Part shown: one piece after another, positions 6,579 through 11,874 of the stretch | Layout: each line of letters opens with the position of its first letter | Position numbering within the stretch: position 1 is the stretch's first letter | DNA from: Chrysiogenia bacterium | GTDB taxonomy: Bacteria > JAGRBM01 | NCBI GenBank assembly: GCA_020434085.1 | Contig: JAGRBM010000418.1 | Location: forward strand, 1-11,874 | Direction: 5' to 3' | DNA: 11,874 bases | Program-made: the position numbers and the translations under genes | Notes under the pieces: generated by a model | What the model was told of the DNA's origin: nothing | The model's input: only the letters and a program-made list of their open reading frames with translations | The model's database searches: none

Positions 6579-7001
6579 GTGCAGGTCAGCAAAACAACGG
6601 ATTTCGCCCTCCGGGTGCTGCTGTATGCAGGCTCGAATCCCGATGAGCTTGTCACCCAGGCACAGATGGCCGAATTTTTTGATATTTCCCACGAACACCT
6701 GAGGAAAGTGGTCCACGAACTGGGCCAGCACGGATTCCTCAAGACCTACCGGGGCCGCGGCGGCGGACTGCAGCTCGGTCGGACGCCCGACAAGATCAAT
6801 CTCGGCGAAGTCGTCGATCTGTTTGAGAGACGCGGCCCCATCATTGCCTGCGAAAAACTCGAATGCCCACTTGCCCGGCGCTGCTACCTCAAGGACATTC
6901 TCGAAGAAGGCAGCAACGCCTTCATCGATACCATCAGAAAATACACACTGGCCGACGTACTTGAAGACCGCCGCAACCCGCGCGCCCTGATGGTGCGCTA
7001 G
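6579..7001 (+). CDS. nsrR: NsrR-type Rrf2 family nitric oxide-sensing repressor
   Basis: This is a 140-residue DNA-binding regulator that senses NO through an iron-sulfur cluster. The N-terminal winged helix-turn-helix (about 1-65) opens with QVSKTTDFALRVLLYA and ends in the Rrf2 wing RGRGGGLQLGR (58-68). Three cysteines, C91, C96 and C102 (ACEKLECPLARRC), have the spacing and even the numbering of E. coli NsrR. D8 is also present; in Streptomyces NsrR an aspartate at this place is the fourth ligand. The cysteine spacing differs from IscR, and there is a divergent NO-related operon with NsrR-type operators, so NsrR is preferred. The start is the GTG at 6579, chosen for its ribosome site and N-terminal fit. 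It converges on the next gene with eight bases between them. It probably represses nirK and perhaps itself until NO damages the cluster. Confidence 0.92.
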   Translation: MQVSKTTDFALRVLLYAGSNPDELVTQAQMAEFFDISHEHLRKVVHELGQHGFLKTYRGRGGGLQLGRTPDKINLGEVVDLFERRGPIIACEKLECPLARRCYLKDILEEGSNAFIDTIRKYTLADVLEDRRNPRALMVR

Positions 7002-7009
7002 GCGTGCCC

Positions 7010-7534
7010 TCAGCTCTCCAGCGTAAAATAGAGCAGCGTGCTGTGACCTGATCCGCTCAGGTAATTCATCCGCGCCAGATACAGGCCCGGCCCCAGCGCG
7101 CGGGCCTCGCCGCGAATGGCACGAAGCGGCGCCGGATTCTCGGGAACGTCGTAGTTGAAGAGCAGCACCTCGCCCCTGCCCTGCATGGAGGGCGCGTGGC
7201 TGACCTTGAAGTGACCGAAGCGCCGCCCCAGTTCGAGACCCATCCACAGGTTCGAGCCCGAATCCCCCTCGAAATACTTGCCCTTCCAGGGCGAGACGGC
7301 TGAGTTGGCAACAAGGTGCAGCACGCCGCGCACCGGCTCGGGCAGCGTGTCGAGTCCCACCACGGCCAGTAGCTTGCCCGCCAGCGCGCCGCGGAGCTGT
7401 CCCTCGGCAATGGGATCGAGGGCCTCGAAGAGCGTGTCGAGTTCTTCCTTGTGGAGGCGAATCAGCGAATCTGGGTCGACTTCTGCGTGAAGGTAGCCCC
7501 CTCGCGCTTCAATGGTCTGGGTGGTTGCGCTCAT
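7010..7534 (-). CDS. Uncharacterised protein encoded next to a GMC oxidoreductase
   Basis: I do not recognise a named family with confidence. The 174-residue product has no signal peptide or membrane helix. The first half looks helical (LHKEELDTLFEALDPIAEGQLRGAL). The second half is rich in short strands with conserved-looking points: SPWKGKYFEG (about 81-90), NLWMGLELG, and a closing GPGLYLARMNY followed by LLYFTLES. The layout resembles small beta-barrel hypothetical proteins with a W-x-G-K-x-F motif, loosely like the GXWXG/DUF4334 group, and could bind a lipid-like ligand; that is a guess. The ATG at 7534 has GGAG eight bases ahead. It follows the GMC gene by 12 bases, so it is very likely the last gene of that operon. 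Confidence 0.8.
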   Translation of the reverse strand: MSATTQTIEARGGYLHAEVDPDSLIRLHKEELDTLFEALDPIAEGQLRGALAGKLLAVVGLDTLPEPVRGVLHLVANSAVSPWKGKYFEGDSGSNLWMGLELGRRFGHFKVSHAPSMQGRGEVLLFNYDVPENPAPLRAIRGEARALGPGLYLARMNYLSGSGHSTLLYFTLES

Positions 7535-7546
7535 GATTGTGACTCC

Positions 7547-9046
7547 TTAGTCCATCAGGTCGGCCTGGCGCTCGGCCAGGGCTGCAATGCTCATGCTGGG
7601 GGGAATCCCCGGCGAGCGTGGATAGAGCGATCCGTCGGCAACGAACAGGCCCGGATGCCCGAAGACCTGTCCGCGGTGATCAGTGAAACCGTCCTCGGCG
7701 CTGCTGCCGATGGAGCAGCCTCCGAGCGGGTGGACGGTGAAGAGCGAGCGCGCGCCCTTGCCCCAGGGCAGATTTCCCAGCACGCGCTCGGGCCCGTAGT
7801 GGGCGGCGACTCGTGCAACAGTCTGTTCCATCTCGTCAAAGAGGGCGCGGTCCATCTCCCGCCCCGCCGTGGTTGTGATTCCCTTCCCGTCGAACTCGAT
7901 TCGCGCGGCCGAAGCGTCGCGCCCCATGCAGAAGAGGAAGGCCGAGCGCCGCAGGCTTGCGCGCATGGATTCGGGAAGCGGCAGCGCGCCCGCCGGGACG
8001 CCGACTTCTCCAACGAGGAACCGGTGAGCCCCCTTGGCTTCGATGGATGCAAAGGCGTTGAAAGACGGCCCCTGCGAAGAATCGCCCAGTGCCTTCGTCT
8101 TCCAGAGCAGGGTTGCCAGATCCGCATTCGGCGAGAAGCGCGCCCCCAAAGTCGCGGGGAGCCCGGGCAGTGTGCGGTGGCGCTCGCGCGCGGCAAAGAG
8201 CAGCCGCTGGGTGTTGAGCCCGCCGGCGGCCAGCACCAGGCGCGGCGCATGAACGACGGCCTGCTTGCCGGTGCGGTGGTCCCGGTAGCGCACCTCGTAG
8301 CCGCCCCCGGCGTGCGCGCCCACGGCCAGCACCTCGCAGAGCGGGCGCAGCTTCGCCCCGGCCTTGAGTGCCATCGGGATGTAGGTGAGATCGAGGGTCG
8401 TCTTCGATCCATCCTCGCAGCCCATGATGCAGGTACCCGCGTGCGTGGAAGTGCGCTGCTCGATCCCCGCGGCGTTCGTCACCTTCTCCGGGCGACGTGG
8501 ATCAGCTCCCCACGCAACGGCCAGGTCGGGATACTTCGGCGCGGGCAGACCCGCGCTCGCAAGCGCGTGCTCGAAAACGAGATTCTTCTCTGGCCGGTCG
8601 GGCAGCGGCGCCGGGCGCATCACTTCGCGCACGCGCTCGAAATACGGATGCAGTTCCTCGCCGGTGAGCTCTTCGGGAAAGGCCGCAAAAAACTCTGCGG
8701 GGGGTTCTTCGAGAATGTTCGTGTAGATGTGCGAACCGCCGCCCACGCCGCTGCTGGTGAGCGTGAAGAGGTCGTCGAAGACGTGGGCCTCGTAGAGGCC
8801 GTCTGCCTGCAGCAGGCGCTCGCGGCGCTTGCCGCCGCGCGTAACGCGCAGGTTCCGCACGAAGCGACGCGCCCCCTTGATGCCGCGCGGATAGTCGCGG
8901 CGGTCGGCCTCGGGACGTGCCTTGTTGAGCGGCCCCCACCAGGGCCCGCGTTCGAGGACCAGCACCCGCAGCCCCTTCTGCGCAAGGCGCGCGGCGCTGA
9001 CCGATCCGCCGAAGCCGGATCCCACGACGATGACGTCAAAATCCAT
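7547..9046 (-). CDS. GMC-family FAD-dependent oxidoreductase (cholesterol oxidase-like)
   Basis: This is a flavoenzyme of 499 residues that should oxidise an alcohol, perhaps a sterol or other ring compound. The N-terminal FAD site is clear: VIVVGSGFGGS with G9, G11 and G14, and E32 in VLVLERG to hold the ribose. SSGVGGGSHIY is the second flavin-contact segment. The C-terminus has HPLGGC, whose His is the usual catalytic base, then GLFVADGSLYP and ALAER. Where cholesterol oxidases read GVNP, this protein reads GIPP, so the usual catalytic Asn is missing. There is no signal peptide, so it is probably cytoplasmic. The ATG at 9046 lies just before the Rossmann motif, though no strong ribosome site precedes it; upstream in-frame codons overlap the preceding gene. 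It lies 31 bases after the CMD gene and 12 before the unknown gene. The substrate cannot be read from sequence. Confidence 0.88.
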   Translation of the reverse strand: MDFDVIVVGSGFGGSVSAARLAQKGLRVLVLERGPWWGPLNKARPEADRRDYPRGIKGARRFVRNLRVTRGGKRRERLLQADGLYEAHVFDDLFTLTSSGVGGGSHIYTNILEEPPAEFFAAFPEELTGEELHPYFERVREVMRPAPLPDRPEKNLVFEHALASAGLPAPKYPDLAVAWGADPRRPEKVTNAAGIEQRTSTHAGTCIMGCEDGSKTTLDLTYIPMALKAGAKLRPLCEVLAVGAHAGGGYEVRYRDHRTGKQAVVHAPRLVLAAGGLNTQRLLFAARERHRTLPGLPATLGARFSPNADLATLLWKTKALGDSSQGPSFNAFASIEAKGAHRFLVGEVGVPAGALPLPESMRASLRRSAFLFCMGRDASAARIEFDGKGITTTAGREMDRALFDEMEQTVARVAAHYGPERVLGNLPWGKGARSLFTVHPLGGCSIGSSAEDGFTDHRGQVFGHPGLFVADGSLYPRSPGIPPSMSIAALAERQADLMD

Positions 9047-9077
9047 GGATATAAAGTTGTCCCGTTGCCCGGCTGAT

Positions 9078-9767
9078 TCAGTGAGTGGACTGAGTGTCTT
9101 CAAGATCGCGCGAGAAGTTCTGGAAATCCCGCAGCAATGCCAGCGGCGACTGGCGACGCCACGCCGCCAGCATCACCGCCACAAAGGGCGCAACGGCCAT
9201 GAAGATCGTCGCGATAAAGACCTCATCGAGAACGCGCGAGCCCTCGGCCGCCTCTCCGCGCAGGCGCGAGAGAAGCGCGTCGACGGTATTGCCCGTCAGA
9301 TTGGCGATGGTCATGGCGCGCACCACGCGCTCGATGTCGGCGATTTCTTCCTTGCTGTAATGCTCGCCGAGTTTCTCGACGAGTTCGGGGCTTACTTCAC
9401 CCGAGCGCGAGAGCGTGAAGGCTCGTGCATACTGCACGGCGATCCAGCGCGCGGGATCGAATTCCTCGGGCGCCATGCCCTCAACCTGGGCGAGTTCCTC
9501 GGCGGGAAGCCCGGCGTGAAGCGCCCACTCGTGATGGGCAAAGCTGCAATAGCGACAATTGTTGACACGCGCGACGGCCACCATGATCTCCTCCCGGAAG
9601 GCCGGATCCATACCCCGCCCCGTCCAGATGCGCGCCAGCGAGGGCAGTTCCGGCGCGAGCGAACCCGCATCACTCAGAATCTGCCCGATGGTGTAAATGC
9701 GTTTGCGGAAAAGCCCGAACAGGCGTTGCCCACCCTGTGCTTCCGTCCTGGTCTGCACGTCGCTCAT
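9078..9767 (-). CDS. Carboxymuconolactone decarboxylase/AhpD-like protein with membrane tail
   Basis: This protein has 229 residues. The core (about 20-170) is an all-helical CMD/AhpD-like domain with CRYCSFAHH: C71, C74 and H78, the redox CxxC plus His of AhpD-type peroxidase partners. Around it are FREEIMVAVARVNNCRYC and the helix RVVRAMTIANLTGNTVDALL, both typical of the family. After residue 180 comes a hydrophobic helix (about 183-203, FIATIFMAVAPFVAVMLAAW) and a basic, then acidic tail. This suggests a C-terminal membrane anchor, rare in the family. The ATG at 9767 fits the fold; the longer frame overlaps the TetR gene and is low-complexity. No strong ribosome site is seen. It lies 31 bases after the TetR gene and 31 before the GMC gene. 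Peroxide or thiol redox work beside the flavoenzyme, which could release H2O2, is plausible but inferred. Confidence 0.85.
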   Translation of the reverse strand: MSDVQTRTEAQGGQRLFGLFRKRIYTIGQILSDAGSLAPELPSLARIWTGRGMDPAFREEIMVAVARVNNCRYCSFAHHEWALHAGLPAEELAQVEGMAPEEFDPARWIAVQYARAFTLSRSGEVSPELVEKLGEHYSKEEIADIERVVRAMTIANLTGNTVDALLSRLRGEAAEGSRVLDEVFIATIFMAVAPFVAVMLAAWRRQSPLALLRDFQNFSRDLEDTQSTH

Positions 9768-9798
9768 ATGTGTCTTGCCCCGTCTTTGTTGCGCGCAC

Positions 9799-10476
9799 TC
9801 AACTGCGCGTTGTTCCCTTGGTTTCGAGTCCCGCAACCGCCGCACCGATTCCCGTGAACGAGTTCTCGGAATCGAAGGCGCCCGTGGTGAGCAGGTTCCA
9901 GAACAGGTCCGCAATCGCATCAGGATCGCGGCAGCTTCCGGGCTGGTACCACTGCACCGTCCAGTTGAGCGCGCCCATCCACATGTGGCGCATCATCTTG
10001 AGGTCCACGTCGGCGCGGATGTGCCCAGCGCCGGCGGCCTCATAGAAGAGTCCGTCGAAGAGCGCGTGGAGCCGGTCGTGAAGAAGCTGCACCTTCTCGC
10101 GCGCGGTGCCGCCCAGCGAGCGCCAGTCATAGAGGAGCACGTAGAGTGAATCGTCGCCCGAGAGGAGCAGTTCCAGATATGCGCGCATTGCCAGGCGCAG
10201 CCGCTCGGATGGATCGCGCACGCCGTCGGTGGCCTGGCGCACCGCCACGGTGGTGCGCTCGACCGCCTGTTCCATCAGCGCTTCGAGCAGTTCCTGCTTC
10301 GAGGCGTAGCGGTAGTGCAGGCTGCCGGGCAGGATGCCCGCGGCCTCGGCGATCTGCCGGACGGTGGTGGCCGAAAACCCGCGCTCGCGAAAGAGCCCGG
10401 CCGCCGCGTCGAGGATCTCGCACGATCCGTCACTCAGGCGCTTGTAGATATCGGCGATAGTCGACTTCTTGGTCAT
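9799..10476 (-). CDS. TetR/AcrR-family transcriptional regulator (KstR2-like)
   Basis: This is a 225-residue ligand-responsive repressor. The N-terminal helix-turn-helix is clear: ILDAAAGLFRERGFSATTVR and then QIAEAAGILPGSLHYRYASK (about 41-60). The C-terminal ligand domain contains MRHMWMGALNWTVQWYQPG (about 162-180), which resembles KstR2-type regulators that bind CoA thioesters in steroid breakdown. That likeness is from memory of the family and is not decisive. I chose the ATG at 10476; the frame extends to a TTG at 10512, but that codon lies within the -35 box. No ribosome site precedes 10476, and the promoter would start transcription at about that base, so a leaderless message is possible. 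It is the first gene of a four-gene set (TetR, CMD, GMC, unknown) and probably controls that set. Confidence 0.9.
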   Translation of the reverse strand: MTKKSTIADIYKRLSDGSCEILDAAAGLFRERGFSATTVRQIAEAAGILPGSLHYRYASKQELLEALMEQAVERTTVAVRQATDGVRDPSERLRLAMRAYLELLLSGDDSLYVLLYDWRSLGGTAREKVQLLHDRLHALFDGLFYEAAGAGHIRADVDLKMMRHMWMGALNWTVQWYQPGSCRDPDAIADLFWNLLTTGAFDSENSFTGIGAAVAGLETKGTTRS

Positions 10477-10483
10477 GCGACCA

Positions 10484-10512
10484 AAACTATCCCCAGGCGT
10501 GTATTCTGTCAA
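10484..10512 (-). promoter_or_regulatory. Predicted promoter of the TetR-led operon
   Basis: On the minus strand a perfect -35 box TTGACA (10512-10507) is followed by exactly 17 bases and TAGTTT (10489-10484), a weak -10 with three of six matches. Transcription would start at about 10477-10476, right at the chosen ATG of the TetR gene. Confidence 0.5.
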
Positions 10513-10530
10513 GGAGAAACCGCTCTGAGG

Positions 10531-10552
10531 GTCTTGGCCATGCAGCCAAGTC
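10531..10552. repeat. Short inverted repeat between the TetR and phosphoribosyltransferase genes
   Basis: GTCTTGGC (10531-10538) is separated by the six bases CATGCA from GCCAAGTC (10545-10552). Seven of eight positions pair, and the inner six are perfect. It lies 20 bases after the phosphoribosyltransferase stop and 19 bases upstream of the TetR -35 box. No T-run follows in the direction of transcription, so it is not a classic terminator. It may be an operator or a simple hairpin. Confidence 0.45.
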
Positions 10553-10571
10553 TCCCGGAATCACTGGGAAA

Positions 10572-11252
10572 TCAGCGAGCCTGCAGGAGTGCCAGGACCT
10601 CGTCCTCGCTCACGTCGGCCCAGCGCTCGTAGGCATGTGCCACGGCGAAGCTCGCCCCACTGCGGATGTTGGTACAGTAGAGGGCGTCCGCCTCACCGGC
10701 GATGAGCGCGGCGCTTTGCGAATGAGCCGTGGGCACCGCCACCAGAATCTCCCTGGGCCCCCAGGCGCGCAGAGATCCGATGGCCACGCGCATGGTGAAC
10801 CCGCTGGCCAGCCCGTCGTCCACCACGATGAGGGTGCGCCCAACAAGTGCCTCCTTTGACAGCGCCGCTCCGAACTCCGCCACCCGGCGCGCGACTTTTT
10901 CCCGGGTGCGGGCAGTTCCCGCCTCGCGCTCGGCGGAGTCGATCCCAAGGCGCTCGGCCATTGGCTCGTTGATCGCGACCGTCCCGTCGAAGGCAACGGC
11001 CCCGTAACCCACTTCGCTGTTCCAGGAGGGCGTGATCTTGCTGACAACGGCGACGTCCCAGGCAAGCCCAAGTGCTTCGGCCATTGCCGCCGCGACGGGA
11101 ACGCCGCCGGCGGGGATGGCAAGAATGAGCGCGTCACTCCCGCGATACTCCGCGAGCAGGCTTGCCAGAATCTTTCCGGCATGTACGCGATCGCGAAAGA
11201 CCTGCACACGTTCGCGTAGGTGGATGTCTTCAATGATTCGTGGTTCGGGCAT
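10572..11252 (-). CDS. Phosphoribosyltransferase-domain protein
   Basis: This is a cytoplasmic protein of 226 residues with a type I phosphoribosyltransferase fold. The PRPP-binding loop is LIVVDDGLASGFTM (about 141-154), with the two acids D145 and D146. It differs from the common DDGLATGATM form only in small details. Upstream of it, ILAIPAGGVPVAAAMAEALG (43-62) is the first nucleotide-contact segment, and EVGYGAVAFDGTVAINE is typical of this uncharacterised subgroup, often seen as a lone domain in bacteria. The base or other acceptor is unknown, so a role in purine or pyrimidine salvage should not be assumed. The ATG at 11252 has no clear ribosome site. It begins seven bases after the methyltransferase stop, so it may be translated by coupling in the same operon. 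Confidence 0.88.
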   Translation of the reverse strand: MPEPRIIEDIHLRERVQVFRDRVHAGKILASLLAEYRGSDALILAIPAGGVPVAAAMAEALGLAWDVAVVSKITPSWNSEVGYGAVAFDGTVAINEPMAERLGIDSAEREAGTARTREKVARRVAEFGAALSKEALVGRTLIVVDDGLASGFTMRVAIGSLRAWGPREILVAVPTAHSQSAALIAGEADALYCTNIRSGASFAVAHAYERWADVSEDEVLALLQAR

Positions 11253-11259
11253 TGCGTGA

Positions 11260-11874
11260 TCAGGCGTGCATCACTTGGAGCAGGTTGTCCCCGAGCGCGT
11301 GTGTGTCGCAGCGCACCCGTGCCTCGGGAGCGGCGGCCCGCGCAATGAGTTCGAGTTCCGCGGCATGGTACATTTTGCGCGCGCTGATTGCCGCGTCGTG
11401 AAAGAAGTCACGATAGGGTTGCGGCAATGCCTGTCGCAGGGGCCCCTCCTGCGTGCGCATCCCCCAGAGCAGGGCGCCGGAAATACGCTGGTAGTCGAAG
11501 CCCACAAAGCCGGTGCTGGCCACGCGCGTCCCCTCGGCGATCATCTTCGCGAGCTGCCCGGGCGTAAAATGGTGAATCGCCTGGTTGATGGTGAGCAGGT
11601 CGTACTCGCCCTCTTCGAGCTCCCCCATATCAAAAGCATTCACCACGCGGAACGTAACGGGCAGGTGCTCGGCCGCTGCGCGCGCGTTGCCGTCCTTGAC
11701 GTGCACCGAATGGATATCGGAACCGGCCGCCTCCAGTGCAATGCCATTGCGCTTTGCATTCTTGGCGAGCATGAGCGGGAACCCGCCATAGCCCGATGCA
11801 AGGTCGAGTACCCGCGGGGCGCGGCCCGCCGTGCGCGAGGCGTCTTTGAGGATCGGCTTGAGGTAACCCAGCAC
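11260..11874 (-). CDS. SAM-dependent methyltransferase, cut by the window edge
   Basis: At least 204 residues are seen; the N-terminus probably lies beyond the window. The visible frame opens with a GTG at the very last bases, which is likely internal. Motif I is VLDLASGYGGFPLML (22-36), the SAM-binding glycine loop. SDIHSVHV (52-59) gives the acid at the end of strand 2, and YDLLTINQAIHHF (91-103) is the strand 4 region of class I methyltransferases. The later part (DYQRISGALLWGMR, PYRDFFHDAAISARKMYH) looks like a substrate-binding cap. It resembles small-molecule methyltransferases, but the substrate is unknown. Seven bases separate its stop from the phosphoribosyltransferase start. Confidence 0.85.
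   Translation of the reverse strand: MLGYLKPILKDASRTAGRAPRVLDLASGYGGFPLMLAKNAKRNGIALEAAGSDIHSVHVKDGNARAAAEHLPVTFRVVNAFDMGELEEGEYDLLTINQAIHHFTPGQLAKMIAEGTRVASTGFVGFDYQRISGALLWGMRTQEGPLRQALPQPYRDFFHDAAISARKMYHAAELELIARAAAPEARVRCDTHALGDNLLQVMHA

Noticed and set aside
6579-7001. Assignment of the Rrf2 protein to IscR
   Set aside because: The cysteine spacing (C91, C96, C102) and the NsrR-type operators next to nirK favour NsrR; no isc or suf genes are near.
7451-9076. Plus-strand frame of 541 codons opposite the GMC gene
   Set aside because: It is antisense to an intact GMC enzyme and its translation is rich in Arg, Ala and Gly with no motif.

Overview
The window is GC-rich Gram-negative DNA with tightly packed genes. 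Shine-Dalgarno motifs, Sec and lipoprotein signal peptides and periplasmic c-type cytochromes all point to a proteobacterium-like organism, perhaps a Myxococcota or Desulfobacterota relative. The sequence alone does not fix the lineage. I find no RNA gene, insertion sequence, phage gene or CRISPR array, and no stretch over 300 bases without a gene.

Layout. (1) 37-2174, plus strand: a TrkH potassium channel subunit and a TrkA-type RCK subunit that overlap by four bases. (2) 6393 down to 2187, minus strand: a six-gene operon for NirK copper nitrite reductase (lipoprotein), a diheme cytochrome c, a monoheme cytochrome c, a type C two-domain multicopper oxidase, a hemerythrin-domain protein and a CopD-like membrane protein. 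(3) 6579-7001, plus strand: a divergent Rrf2 regulator with the three NsrR cysteines. The AT-rich gap between nirK and nsrR holds two NsrR-type inverted repeats laid over a good nirK promoter. (4) 10476 down to 7010, minus strand: a TetR regulator, a CMD/AhpD-like protein with a membrane tail, a GMC flavin oxidoreductase and an uncharacterised protein, spaced like an operon. (5) 11874 down to 10572, minus strand: a SAM methyltransferase cut by the window edge, and a phosphoribosyltransferase.

The main find is region 2 plus 3. Its gene content matches the ncgABC-nirK cluster of Nitrosomonas europaea (blue copper oxidase, two cytochromes c, NirK, under NsrR control), which contributes to nitrite tolerance there. 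Here nirK comes first, and hemerythrin and CopD-like genes are added at the 3' end. The likely logic is that nitric oxide destroys the NsrR iron-sulfur cluster, NsrR leaves the operators, and NirK is made with its electron carriers and a copper oxidase. No nitric oxide reductase is in the window, so the fate of the NO is open. Region 4 looks like a separate TetR-controlled oxidation pathway. Its KstR2-like regulator and cholesterol-oxidase-like GMC enzyme hint at a steroid, terpenoid or lipid substrate, but that is inference.
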